NCBI GenBank assembly: GCA_034620365.1
Contig: JAQGEQ010000110.1
Coordinates: forward strand, 372,001 to 436,000
DNA: 64,000 nt
DNA from: Pegea sp. RAD2-039
Lineage: Eukaryota > Chordata > Thaliacea > Salpida > Salpidae
Direction of reading: 5' to 3'
Of the stretch, positions 1-13,024 are shown in pieces. The notes beneath the pieces were generated by a model. The model did not search any database, was not told the DNA's origin, and saw only the letters and a list, made by a program, of their open reading frames with translations. Position 1 is the stretch's first letter, and each line of letters opens with the position of its first letter. The position numbers and the translations under genes were made by a program.

Positions 1-23
1 TGTTTTCTAGCTGCATCTCATAC

Positions 24-3000
24 GATGACGTCATCAGTCGCTCGATGCAGCAGGTCAACTGAAGAAAAGGAAGTTGAGAGTGAGTGGAGGGAGGTGGTTA
101 AAGCAGTCACCCCAAAATGGTCGGCTTCGATATCGCCACTGAAGAGGAAAGACATTGTGACGTCATCAACAGGAGTTTGATGATCAGAGATGATGAGAAG
201 AGGAGGAGACTGATTGATGAAGAAATCTTTCAATTTGTTCTAAAATCAAACAAATAATTAGCGATGTGATGATTACATGAGCGCGCGCTGACTATAGTTG
301 ATGAGATGCTGATCGCAGGATCAAGATGAAGAAGGAGTAAGCTAGATGTTGCAAAAAGAGTCTGCTCACAAAGATCGTCTTCCCGGATCAACTAAAAGAT
401 GAAGTATAAAACCACAAGAGCGCCATCTAGTGGCTGTTAATACCTGAAAGATGATCGTGATGTTCTCATGGATCAACTCACATGCATCTTCCGAGTTGCT
501 GAATCCAAGTTTAGTTCGAATCCATCGAAACATTGAACTACAAATCGAGGCGTCGCGACTCTGACGTCAGACGTTTGTCATCTTCTCACCTGTCCCTGCT
601 CCCGCATGTGATAATAGAGATCTTATGCAAGAAAGAAGAGGAGTTTTGGTTGGAAGAGTGAATCTTGTGGAGGATTTTGCAGATGAAGATTGGCTTGTGC
701 ATCAATTGTTCTTCGATTTGATCTTTCTTTATCATCAAATCCTCAATCTGATCAATCATCAACCTCTGTCTTTTTATCAACCTGAAAATTGATGATCTTT
801 ACGCTGATGAGGATCAAAGACATAAACCTCATGGTCGAAACGGAGGTTGGGAGGCGACTCTTGCGGTTGTGAAGTTGTTGGACAAGCTCCGTGGGATTAA
901 GGAAGATTTTAGTGGATGTTGCTGGGAAGTTGCGATGTAATTTGCGACGTTTCTTCACTTTATCAAGTTGATGCTTCCATCTACGAATAGAATGAGTTCA
1001 AATGGAAGATTTGTTGGAAGGATTAGGGATACCTGAAGAATATTCGTTGTTGATGTTTCAACAAGATCTTGTGAGTTGTGATTTGATCTTCATCAAATTG
1101 AATATCTTTTAAAACAGATCTGGAAATTTTCTGAACTTCTTCATCAACAGTTTCGATTAGAATCTCATCAGAGACTTCTTTTGTCACCTGATCTTCACTT
1201 TGACATCTGTTCATTTAAAGATGAAGTAAATGATGTAAAGAGCAACATCTTCTACCTGATCACATCCTGACAAATCTCCATGATCAAACTATCGACTACT
1301 TCATCAATAAGACCGCTCCCGATTTCCTCCATCTGATCTTGCAGCATCTGCTCCTTCAACATCCGATCTTCTAACCATTTTCTTTCTATCTTTTCACGCT
1401 CTTCCATCTTCAACCTCTCTCTACGAATCAAACAATCAAACGATGTGATTGGCTGTTGCTAGGCAACCAACTCTTCCGCTTTCTCAGCAAGCTCCTTCTT
1501 CCTACAGTTGATGGTATCTATGGCAACAAGATAAGCTTCTTCTCGGATCACTTCTTCCAGCAACTCATCAGCTAACATGATCGAGTTCTTCTTGATCTTC
1601 AGCTCACTACACAACTACAAATCTCTTCATCATCATCTGATTCTAGTATCTTGGGACATACATTTGTACCAATACCCAACAACTCTTCCTCTATAGTCGA
1701 ATTGATCAGCTCCTTGGTGGTTGCCTTGACGACCTCATTTGAGATTCCTCGCGCTTCAAGAGTTTGAAAGATCGAGGCAGGTTCTGAAAGAAGATTAAAT
1801 AATTTGCGAGCTTCTGATTGGACGATTGAACAAACTTTTCTGCTTTTCATTTCCTCTCTGCAACAGATGAGTATGAGGTCCGACATATCTGAAGAAATCT
1901 CAGTTTGTAATCGAAGCGTTGAAACGTCGCGAAGTTACCGGTGCTTGTCATCGAAACTCGAATTAATTGGAGGCAAATCACAGCTGAATCTTCTTCCATT
2001 TGCGATAATTTCACTCAAACAGCATCCAGAGATCTTCTCAGTGATCACCGTGGATGGAAGAGGTACGAGAATCTCAATCTCATCTTCATCTATGTCCTGA
2101 TTCTTCTTCAATTGAATAAATCTAAAAGATTTGAAACAAACAAACAAATCTCGACTGAACATCCCAACCAACTAACCCGTCTTGAACCAAGATTCCACTA
2201 CAAGAACAGAAATTGTACAATTCATCGGAATCATTGAAGCATAACTTCTTAAGAACTTCCGCTTCCGGAAGATGTACGAAGCCCTTTTCGACGCGATAAG
2301 CTTTTCGAATCAACATCACCGCTTTCTTGCGAACCTGCAAATAGCTTAATGTAACTCGTCAATTACAACACCATCTAGTGACCGACTTGTGGGAAGTAGC
2401 GATGTAAAAGAGCGGCTTGCAAGTAAGAACATCGGTCAAGAAGTTTGAAGAACTTGATGTAGTTGTTGCTATGGACAGCGCTGAAAGCGTCGAGCGCAAG
2501 TCGAACTTCAACTGAATTCTTCGAATTATTACTCATTTCTTGTAGGCCTCTACAAATATCACGTGATGAAGAAGATCATGTGATGAAGATCATGTAATGA
2601 AGAAGATCACGTGTTGAAGATCACGTGATGAAGAAGATCACTTACGTCAAGACATCGACTGATTTGTTGATATTCAGGAGGATGTTATAAGCTCTGAATT
2701 CGCTTTCATTCGTCAAAACTTCATCTTCTGTTTACAATCGTCAGATGAAGAAGACATCAATATGATACAAAAGCTCAAACCTGTTTGCTTGTACATATCT
2801 AATAATGTCTTCATCGTCTTCTCTAAATTCTCATTGTTGATCTTCGGATCGAAATTTCGGGAATCTTCACCACAAAGTTGATGCGCGCAAAAAATATGAA
2901 ACCTAAAAAAATGGGATTTGAATCAAAGAGTCGAAAAGTCACGTGACTTCTTCCACCTCGCACATTCTTCCACGACCTCAATGGAAACTTCATCACTTGC

Positions 3001-4352
3001 TTCTTGGATTGAGATTTCCTTCCTAATCGCGCGTGTTCGGTTCCAAGCAAAGTCGTACCATTCAGCTACACGAGACCAGTCGATTTGCTGTAAGGTGGTT
3101 GAAAGCAGAAAGTCCATGGTGATTCTGAGCACTTTTGGTGGTCGTAAATCGTGTTTTAAATCTTCTTTCTGTTCGTCACAATGTCATTGATGTGAAGTTA
3201 CGCATCACTAAACACCAACCCTGTCAGCTGATGATCTACTGTATTCCTTGATCATCATTGGTTGAATTGCTTTTTTATATTCATTCATTTCAAATGCAGC
3301 TAATAAATTTCTTTCAATTCGGAGGAGACGTTCTTTTTCTGTCAGTTTTTGGTAAATTATGACCAACCTTAAAAGAAAGGAGCAACAAACCTGGACACAT
3401 ATCAGGACAGGTCCCTTTCACTGTTTTCACTTTTGTAACATCTGATTCTTGTACAATTGCCTCTCTTAAAAGTTGGTCAATTTTTTCCAAACAATTCAGT
3501 TTGTCGATATTGTTTGGAAAAATTCTACTTGTAGAAAATTGAAACTTAAGTTTTGAAATCTTTATAAATTTCCAACAAACCTTTCACAGTAACTTGAAGC
3601 TTCAGTCTACAAAATAAGAATATTTCAAATGAGTTAATCAAAGTTAAGAGAAAAAGTGAAATACCTTATTGTTGCTTTGTGTAAATGTTGAATGGTTTTC
3701 TTTGAAAGTATTTGCAATAAAAAATAATTTTATAAACAAGTTTATTAAGAATTATATTAAAAAGAATAAATTAAGAAATAGATAAAAACAAGATGTTACT
3801 AATTTATTAGTAGATGCTATTTTTCATATACTAATTGTAGATAAAAGATTTAGATAAATAACCTTGTGGAACTTCTTCACTTGACAATTGTAATAAGTTC
3901 AGACAATGGTCTTGTAAGATCTGAGACAAGATATAAAAATCTTGTTGAATGACATCTAAACATTTTATTCAAATTAAAGCTTACTTGTCCATTCATAAGA
4001 GCAGAATTAGTTTCTTCAGTTGAAGAATATCTTACAATCATTGAATGCTTATCTTCATCATGTATAAAACTAGATATATTTCCAAATCTAGAATTCAGAA
4101 GTTTTAAATTAATTCAAAAAAGTGATAAGAAACTTACAATGAGAAATGTTCTTTTAGAATTTCCTGATTATTTAACTTTTGTGGCAAATTTTCACAAAAT
4201 AATTTCCTTTGAGAATTGTGCAAACCTTTAATAAAAACTTTTGTTATACAAATTCACACAAACTAGAATTAACTAATTAAAAATTAACTTACTTGAATCC
4301 ATTCCAAATATTGAAAAAGAATTGTTGATCAACTTTTCAAAAAGAAAACTTT
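24..4352 (-). CDS. MCM3AP: MCM3AP/GANP-like SAC3-domain mRNA export scaffold (3' end off window)
   Basis: Scaffold of the TREX-2 complex at the nuclear pore in the known family. I place 23 phase-consistent exons: 24-239, 293-391, 444-537, 590-781, 828-980, 1033-1206, 1256-1416, 1468-1614, 1662-1857, 1939-2121, 2177-2334, 2387-2549, 2646-2724, 2781-2902, 2957-3168, 3220-3338, 3391-3527, 3581-3606, 3665-3699, 3863-3920, 3985-4087, 4138-4225, 4293-4352. In protein order: an FG-containing piece (SIFGMD), an RRM-like domain (LFCENLP, then FGNISSF), the SAC3 core (GTCPDMCPEKER, KEYSRSSAD, WYDFAWNRTRAIRK, FDPKINNEN, NESEFRAYNILL), a charged helical stretch, and the start of the MCM3AP/GANP domain. 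The order matches human MCM3AP. Most introns are 46-60 nt. The gene runs off the left edge at a GTATGA donor, so the stop is not seen. The 5' end is uncertain; two more possible exons lie at 5032-5299. Confidence 0.9.
2553..2645. repeat. CACGTGAT/GAAGAAGATC tandem repeat filling one intron
   Basis: About five degenerate copies of an 18-19-nt unit (atcacgtgatgaagaag) fill the intron between two SAC3-domain exons and expand it to 96 nt, where neighbours are about 52 nt. Several copies hold the palindrome CACGTG. Confidence 0.7.
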
Positions 4353-5031
4353 CTTAATAAGGAAATTTTTAAAAAATTTATATAAACAAAATTGAATTAA
4401 GTAACAAACTAACAGAAAAATTATTTGTTAAAATTGATATTTTTTAAAATATTAATCAGATTCATTTCTAAAATTAAAACTTTCTAAATAATTAAATCAG
4501 ATGAATTACTGGTAACTACTTAAGTAAAAATTATATTCTACAATTAAGATAATTATCTAACATTTAGTGTCTTTTTAAACAGTTAATTCAGAAAAATAAT
4601 TATATTTTTTAAATTTATTAAAAAATACTTAAAAATAATAATATAACCAGTTGCTAAACAGCTTTAAACACCACACTCAACAAAGATATTTATTTTTAAC
4701 AACAAACTATTTAATGTAGTTTCATCATAATGTTAAGATAGAAACTTTATTAATATTCCAAAAACATATCCAAACTGAAACATTATTTATAACTAACAAA
4801 AACCATCGTAGAGAGCTTAAAAATAGAAAAAATTTAAAGAAGTTAGTAGTACCTCATAATAATTGTCTATTAAACATTTAAATATAAAACAGCGTATAGA
4901 AACTATGATGTACTAAAATGGCTTTTGTGAGATAATGTTTAGGCAATTTAAGTTTATAAAAAAAAGATCCGTCTCACACAGCTTAACTTCAAAGTGTTTC
5001 TTAAAAAAAGAAACAACAAAAATACATTTAC

Positions 5032-5299
5032 CCTTTTTTACATGATTCCCTACATAAGTATTAGATGAAAAAGGTGAATAGAAGCCTGAAAACAATTTTC
5101 AAACAGTATAAGAAGTAACTACAAAACTTAAAAAAAACAATAGTACTTTAGAATAGTTTTACAAATTCAAAACAGAAAAGATTTAATTTTTTTGTAAAAT
5201 ATTATTCAGAAAATAAAAAGAAAGAGCGACGGAAGTAAATTGTATTGTTAGTAATTATATACCTGCATGAAAACCCGTGGTTAGGTTATACTCTTCATC
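5032..5299 (-). CDS. tentative 5' exons of the MCM3AP-like gene
   Basis: Two short open segments with good splice signals, 5263-5299 (DEEYNLTTGFHA) and 5032-5085 (GFYSPFSSNTYVGNHVKK). Both end in phase 1, and the exon at 4293-4352 can accept phase 1, so they join in frame to the MCM3AP-like gene. No ATG is seen upstream. The 680-nt gap to the next exon is long for this gene, and the protein is too short and low in complexity to confirm by homology. This is inference from phase and splice sites only. Confidence 0.35.
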
Positions 5300-6154
5300 C
5301 TGGTGATTTACAAAAATTAAAAAAGTGAAATCGAACTAAAAAGTCAAATCAAGTTACAAAAGTATGTATAAAGTCTCTGCAGTATTTACTGCCTACTTTA
5401 TTTTTAGTTTCAAACATCTTTAGTCTGTATATTCTTAAAAATTGAGTATATATGAAGTTTCTAAACAGTAATAACCATGGAACGTATTTGAAGACATTAG
5501 AAAAAATATTATGAGTAAAAACTATCCAAGAAACAATCATTTTAGTCTGTACTAACAAAAAAGTAGTATATTTAAGTTTGAAAAAATTTACCAGATTTTA
5601 ATCAAAATTAATATTCATATTTAGTGAGAGAAATTTGTGATAAGCAGCTTATGAAATGTTATGGTAACAAGGACGCTACTTTTCACTATTTTATTCTTCG
5701 ATAGATGTACTATGTAAACAGAAGTCTAGAAAATACAATGAATAAATTATACTTGATTATTACTTGATTATACTTGGAAATATATTTGCAAATAACTATA
5801 ATTGATTAATTTTACAAAATAGACCTTGACTCTTATGATATTCGAGCTTAAGAAATAAAAGTTTAATTAAACTTTTCACATTTATTGAATCATTTGTTTA
5901 TTTAAGTTAAATAAAAACTGAATTAACTTTCGATGTTTCAATTTATACATTTTTCCTTCAATTATAGCGAATGAAAAGAGTATATAATTATTTACTGACA
6001 CAATATTTTGATATTCTAATCTTTCAAGTTTTTATAAAAATAGATATTGCGGATTTTTAAAACTAATAAAAAAAATAAATTGAACTTTAAATTTTCAAAT
6101 ATATGTCTATTTAAATATTTGCTTTTGATGTTTGCACCTGCATTAAATCTATAA
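5300..6154. other. intergenic AT-rich spacer between divergent genes
   Basis: Very AT-rich, with no open frame longer than about 70 codons. It lies between the 5' side of the MCM3AP-like gene and the start of the TEX45-like gene, so it should hold both promoters. I see no distinctive motif. Confidence 0.5.
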
Positions 6155-8227
6155 ATGGCGACACTAAACTACCCCCAGAACTCAGAAAAGCCAATTTTCA
6201 AACACTTATGGAATTCTCACTTTACATTTTGCGAAGACAAATCATTTGTAATGAAGAACTTAAAGTCTTCACTGAAGGAGAATTTTATAAATTATGGAAA
6301 GCTGTGCATCTCAGAACCAGCAAAACCATTAAAGCCTGCAAATTTTCACCACAGAGATTATAATAAAATTTCAGAACGGATTACTGAAACTAAAAAACAA
6401 TTTTTCCCAAAAGTTTGTGAAAAAGTTGATAAAAAGGATAAATTGCTGCAAAAAACCAATTTTAAACAACATTCAGATGATAAATTTAATGGATTTTTCA
6501 ACAAGCAAAAAAATCCTTTGATAAAAAGTAAACCTGCTGAAAGGGTAGCAGCCGGATCTATTACATCATCAAGTGTAGTTTTTGGTGAATCTAATAAAAT
6601 TAATGAAAGAATTTCAGAAACAAAGTAAGTCTACTAATTGAGACTAATATGATGTTAATATATTTAAAAAATATGAAAAATTCTTATTTAAACAATTCAC
6701 TGCGTAATAAGTTTCAGAATAATAAGTTTGCTAAATTAATGACTCAATAATAATTTTTAATTTTGAGCCTAAGCTACCTGGATGATAACTGGCAATCAGG
6801 TTCTCTAAGTTTTGAGAAAAATGACATAAAAGATTTTATAATTAAAAATTTACAATCGAACAGTAATTTGTAAGCTCTCAAATTTCAACACCTGACTTTT
6901 AGGAAAGCTTTCACTGAAGTTGAGATTAACCCATCTCTGAAACCACAGATAACAAAAGTTGCTTGTTGGAACACATTAAAAGAAGATCTACGTACCAGTC
7001 ATTACTCATCAGCAACAAAATCTGATTTTCGTCAGGTTTATAAAGAACACAGTAAAATCTATAAAAAGGTCAACATCTTATTTCTATTTATAAGCTAACT
7101 TTTCCAAATAATAAATCATTAAGTTCCTTAAAAAGCAAGTTGATCAGTAGAAAACAAAACATATTTTTATTTTCAGTCTCCTCAAAGTATGATTCATTTT
7201 GGCGACCCTGATAAAGCTTTTATCATACAAACTGAAACTAGAGCTAGTTACCAGCAACCGCCTGCTGTTGAATATTTTGAGGACACTAGCAAAAGAAATC
7301 TTTATAAATCCCATTTACAGTTAGGAGATAACAAAAATACTTTTGCAAGTGAAGGGACTCTTCATAAGACCAGCTTTGTGCCTTTTATTGATCACAAATG
7401 TAAATTTTTACAGCTTTAGATAATTTCCAAAAGTAACCGCGTGCATAAGTTTATTTTGTTCAAAAATAGAGATTTCTAAAAGCTTATATAAACGTGAAAC
7501 AAATGATATTTATTGTTAAACATATTGAAGATTGATCTGTTGTTATAATTACAGATGGTTTAAATGTCTCAGCTATAGATAGAAACAAAAGTTTTTTACC
7601 AAAAGGTGATTTAGATCGAAGTAGAACTTTGAAAGAAGTTTGTGGTTCAACTAGCAAAGATACTTACACAAATGTGAGTGATTTTTATTGATTTAAAGAG
7701 TTTTTGAAACATTTTCTGCATTTTTTTAAGCATTTATATCAAAAACCACTTCGCTACAAAACTTCAAAACCGTCTACACGAAGTAGTATTTTAATTGGAA
7801 ACCCTAAACTTTATTCGTCGTATTACAAATCAACTAAAACGGAAGAATTTAAACCACAAACTGTTAAGTATAACAGACGAAAACCATCACAGCCAACAAC
7901 AATACCAATCAATTATTACAGTTAGTATCTTATAATTTTTATATTTTTACAAATTTCACTTTTCTTACAGAAAATCAATGGACAACCTCTACAGGTTCTG
8001 ATTTTGTAAATACTTTATCTGAGAAAGAAAAAGTTGACAGCGACCATCTTAAAAAATGCAGCCACGTTCCACCATTTGGTGATCACTTTTTTTCTGACAC
8101 AACGCAAAAAACCAGTTTTCCTCCACAACTATATATTAAGAGCGACATAATCAGACATCAGTCTCAATTAAGTTCTGTTCCTATGGGAACACTAGGAAAA
8201 TTTATCGAAGGTTCATACCGAGGATAG
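6155..8227 (+). CDS. TEX45-like protein with SxxxGD repeats (putative ciliary)
   Basis: Six exons join in phase to a 474-aa protein: 6155-6624, 6903-7068, 7177-7399, 7555-7673, 7731-7920, 7971-8227. The start is the first ATG of a long first exon with stops upstream. No catalytic domain or membrane segment. A loose motif of a serine pair, three residues and GD/GN/GT recurs: SSVVFGES, SMIHFGDP, SHLQLGDN, SFLPKGDL, SSILIGNP, SSVPMGTL, each followed about 15 residues later by an aromatic pair such as SDF or TSF. That spacing and the C-terminal SSVPMGT resemble TEX45/SAXO-type axonemal proteins. The assignment is by pattern from memory, so family membership is likely but not certain. It converges on GSTCD with a 400-nt gap. 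Confidence 0.75.
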
Positions 8228-8626
8228 TGGCGCGCTTGTGATATGTGTTTAATGACAAATACTAATTTTACTAAAAACTGGAGTGTATTCGAATTGACGG
8301 CAGATGTATTTACGTGTTTGAAATCTGATACAATCTTTATGTCCCTTGATTGTTTTAAGAATACAAGTATAAATGAAATTGTGAAATAAATTCCTGATAA
8401 TTTGGATATTTGCATGACTATTTGTTTCAAAACTAAAATATTAGTTAATGTTAATTGGCAATCAAACATGATTTAATGAAATTAATGAATTTTATTTAAA
8501 TTAACTTCAAGCTTGTTGTTTGAAAAATATAAATAAATTATTGAATAAATTCCATCAACTCTAAAAACAGATTTTCTTTCAATTTTATTGGAATAAAACT
8601 TTAATAAAATCAAATAATGTTGAAAG

Positions 8627-11263
8627 TTAGCTCTGAGAAGGTGCTTTCCCGATGATGAGATTGTTCTTAGGAGTGCATATGATTGGCTGCATAGTAAGTA
8701 AAGTGGTTTGGTACTTCAATTGTTCAGCAACCATGCAGCGATCTGTATCAACTAGTCCCATACACAACTTACCTGTCATACAGAGACCTTTAATTACATT
8801 TTTTAAGTGATTTCTTGTTATTCGAAAAATGTTAAATATACTGAAAATTTCACAACTGTTAAGTTAGCTGATTGAAACAAATACTTTTAAATTCAAATAA
8901 AGTTGGAGACTGACCTGTCTTTGCTTTTGTTGTTTCGAATTGCCAACAAGTTTGGTCAGCCGCTTGTCCCAACAACAACAACTCATTGTATCCAATAGAT
9001 TTATTCATCATCTTCAAACTACATTTGACATTAAAGCTTTTTAGCAAATTCTAAATCAATTAATTTGAAAAATTTGAAAACAATTTTTTTCGGCTGAATC
9101 AGTAGATGGAAGGAAGTTGGTACATCTCTTCTGCTAGCACAAGGGATTTATCTTATTGGAATACAATATGCGCTGAACCACCCCAACTCTTTAGGTCCGA
9201 TACTCAGTGACACGGCCCAATGACCGTGACATCGAAGTCAATAAATTGTAGGTTTACTCTCATAGCCTTTACTTCACCCAAAGTAGCCAGAAGTCAGTTC
9301 ACCCATATTTGAGAAAGATACATCGCGTGATTCGTAGCAAGTCGTATCTTCGACGACGAGATGGGATTTAATAAACACTTTCAAAGCACAATAGAAAGAA
9401 CTAGAATCGATTCAACCACTCGTTCATCGAAAAGTTTAAAGAAAACAATTACTAATCAAATAAATACCTTTGAGGGTATGTGATGAAGTCCGTTTCATGA
9501 ATTTTTCCGTAACAGCAAGGTGCTAATACAAATGAGGCTTTTTGAGATAAACATGTTTGTAAAACCATGTCAGTAGCAACACCACAAGCGTGTAACGCCA
9601 CACCAACATCAAACCGACCTCTAATATAAGTGAATATATCACAATTTGAAAAAGATAAATATGAAATAATTACTTGTAATGATCAAGATTACATTGATAG
9701 ATTACAACATTTGTCAGTTTTAAGGCCTTCACTCTGGCGTGAGCTCTATTTAAAGATTCTTCTTTGTTATCAAGTAAAACGACTTTACAAGATGGCATCA
9801 GGTAGGCGAGAACGATACCAACATGACCCTTGGGTGAAAATACGATTAAAAGAAAGTTTTAAGTAACAAATATAGAGGCTAACCCCTCCGCAGCAAAACT
9901 CTACAATTACATCTCCAGCTTTAGACACAATTCTACATCCATGAACAAGATTTTCAATTTGTTGTTGCTTTCTGGTGGCTCTTAATGACTTCAAATCACC
10001 CTTGATGATTTAGACACTAATTAGAACAAAGAAGATTGAAAAAAGATTTTATTTAACTGATATTGGATGGACTTGATCCGGCATTTCATTCCAAGAGAGT
10101 TTAATCTCATTTTGGTCATATTCTTCAAACTGCACATTTGTTCCGACTTTATCTAAAACTGAATTTAAATCCTTCTTTATAGTGAGCGGTCTGAAAGAAA
10201 GAAATGTTTAAAATCTTGAATTACGATAAAGTATTTATAGGAAAACTTACTTGACGTCTTTAGGTACTGCTTCATCTTTTACTTTTTTATGTTTCAGTAA
10301 CTCATACTTTCCATCAGAACATTTGATGGATAAAATAGGTTTTGGGGCAGATATTGTTGAAGAAAATTCAACTTTACATTTCTCAAAAGCTTCTGAAACT
10401 CCAGTTACTAATTGAATTTGACGATACCACTTGATAACTAAAGGTACTTTTTCACGTACTTCATCCAAGTTGCATTTGGTCAAAAATGAATGAATACAAG
10501 GAATTAATGAAATATCAGAGACCATAAAATCAACTCCATCTGCAAACACATGTTCTAAGCTAGGCAAGTCATTTGTATCAACTACAACTTTTCTCATTTT
10601 CTCATCTTTTGCAGAATTAGTTTTTCTGACCTTAGTTGGAATTTCTTGGTCCGCTAAATTTAATATTTTACGTTGTCTTTTGTCTCTATTGTGAATTCTA
10701 ATTGGTTTTGATAATAATTTTTCAAAATTATCAACAACTTCCGGAAGATTAAAGGATGATTGTCCAGACAAATTGAAAGATTGAACATCAAGATACTTAG
10801 CTGCAAGTACTTCACACAAATAACCCCTAGAACTAATTTCAGAAGAAGTTTTGAAACAACTAAACTTATAACCTAAAAGTTTTTTTAATGATTGGTCAAC
10901 TTGAGAGCCTTGAATCACTAAATGTCTTACAACTTGGCATAATCCACAAACTATATAAGATGAACAAGACTTTAAAATTGCAGGGAGTTTAACAGCTGAA
11001 ATAACTTCCGGTAAATCATCATAGCTAGTAAGAGATACTTTATTATAACATTTAAAAGGAAATATAAACCCTGAGTTTATTTGAGAAGTATACTCTTCAT
11101 ATGAAGTTACTTTCTTGGTGTTAGGTATAATAAAGTAAACATTTATTGGTAGAGAAGAGCAAAATGCTGAAAGAACAGAGATTACTTGAGTTGAGTTACA
11201 ATATTCCAGTTTCCCATCAAACGACTCTAACAATTTACCATCCAAATACAAAGATTCCATCAC
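8627..11263 (-). CDS. GSTCD: GSTCD: GST-C-like plus methyltransferase-like protein
   Basis: Seven exons give 617 aa, close to the human length (about 633): 10251-11263, 10058-10190, 9884-10000, 9674-9828, 9468-9620, 8915-9036, 8627-8787. The first exon alone encodes about 338 residues, the GST-C-like half. The C-terminal half is a Rossmann methyltransferase-like domain with EFCCGGGHVGI near residue 416 (SAM-binding glycine motif), VALHACGVATDM near 480, APCCYGK near 506 and GKLCMGLVDTDR close to the end, all hallmarks of GSTCD. The true substrate of this family is not established. The first two codons are both ATG, so the start could be 11263 or 11260. A repeat-derived insertion occupies the intron between 9036 and 9468. 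Confidence 0.95.
9090..9375. repeat. interspersed repeat copy in GSTCD intron
   Basis: A GC-richer block inside an AT-rich intron. Its core (tccgatactcagtgacacgg, then cgaagtcaataaa and actctcatagcctttacttc) resembles segments near 54,590-54,710 and 62,950-63,080, so it belongs to a repeat family with at least three copies here. No coding frame or RNA polymerase III boxes were recognised; class unknown. Confidence 0.55.
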
Positions 11264-13024
11264 AAATTAAAATAAATATTTAATTATTATTCTAAAGAAA
11301 CAATTATCTTTTAAAATATTCAAATAATAAATTTAATATAATACATAAAATATTAGCCTAAAGTTTATAACAGTTTAGTTAAAAAATAGTTGTAAGGATT
11401 GCTGATTATTAAAACTGAATAGAAAATTATGAAAATATAAAATAATTGTTTATAAAGTTTATAATTTACTGATAAATTTAATAAAAGTCATCTTTAAATA
11501 GTTTTAATAAAAAAAATTAAAACCAGCAACAGATCAAAATGTTGGAAGCACAATCTTTTCTAATTGATCTAAATGATAAAACTCAAATACATGTGCAACT
11601 CTGGATATAAATCTCTTTTTTATATTTTAGTTGACAAAATTCATATGATGTCACAGTTTTTGAATCAAAACTAATCTAATCCTAATGTGCTTCTTAATGT
11701 TAATTCTATGGTATCATTTCCAAGAAAGCCTCAAACCACTGCACCTATTGAACCTTTAAACAGTATTTGAAGCTTTATTCAATAATAATTTTTTTCACCA
11801 CTTTAATATCTTCTTGCTTACAAACTTCTTCCATAATTTCTGAAACTTTATACTCTATTTCATTCAGTCATAACAATGAATATAAAATGTGAAATCAAAG
11901 AATTAACACCTAATGTTATAAATCTATAAATATAATTTTTCTAAATCTTAATACCATAGTTTAATTAAAAATTATTTACTCAAAATAGCGATATTCTATC
12001 AACACCATCACCACAATTGCATTGATAAATAGTAAAAAGTGAGAAATGTGTACACTCTATATTGGTTTTTGAAAAACTTGGCTCGCCGTAAATACTAAAT
12101 ATATTAAAATGTTTGGCCATCAAAATGTAAAAAAGCGGTTTTTATTGATTAAGATGATGGAAGAATTGAGTTGTTGGTAACATTTTTATTATAAATATTT
12201 TATTATATTTAATATTTTACCTCGTGGAGTTTATAAGTAAACGTTTATGTTGAATAAGACTATGTACCTCAATTTAGATTATTTTATCAAAATCAGTTAT
12301 ACAATTTAAATGAAGTTTTTAAGCTCAAAGTCGAAAGAGTAATTTAGTAATCAAATTACTTGTCGACATCACAGCAAAGCCAAGAGTAAATTAACTCTAT
12401 TAAAAATATATAGAAGAATGGTTGCGTCTACTGATACTGTTAAAAAGCACTTCTATTCCAAAATGTTGTGATTTAGATGGCTGAAAACTAGTTTTGAAAA
12501 TATATGATTTTTACAAATCTTGTTGTAACTTGTTTATAGTAAACTAAAATACAATAAATTTTGTTACATCCATGTTAAATACATCAACTTTGTTAACGTC
12601 TTAAGCTACTAATGTTAAAAATGAAATGTTTTTGGTAAATTAATTTTGTTTGAAGTTTCCATCCTTAATAAAATGTAAAGCAAAACTGTTTTTGATATTT
12701 TGCAAGCTAACATAACCAACTACTTTTACCTCTCACTTTAATAAAATATTCATAAATCTACAATCTAATCTAGAAATTTGAACTTATATTCGCTCAAAAT
12801 AAGTGTATACTTCTAGTGACTGAAACATTAAACTGTTGAAAAGCTCCTTGAAAGGGTACTCAAAAACAGCAACCTCCTACAAGAGTTCTAGATTGTTTCT
12901 GATAACTGGAATTGAACTTCAGAGAAGGTTGAGTCTCCATAAAAATGATTCAAGAAATATTATCAATTCTATTTGCTGTTTATATTTAAACATAATATTT
13001 GTATAATCGAACAGTTTGTAGAAA
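11264..13024. other. 1.8-kb intergenic region, nothing recognised
   Basis: AT-rich, with no open frame over about 60 codons that looks coding and no repeat signature recognised. It contains the upstream side of GSTCD and the downstream side of CEBPZ. Confidence 0.5.
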
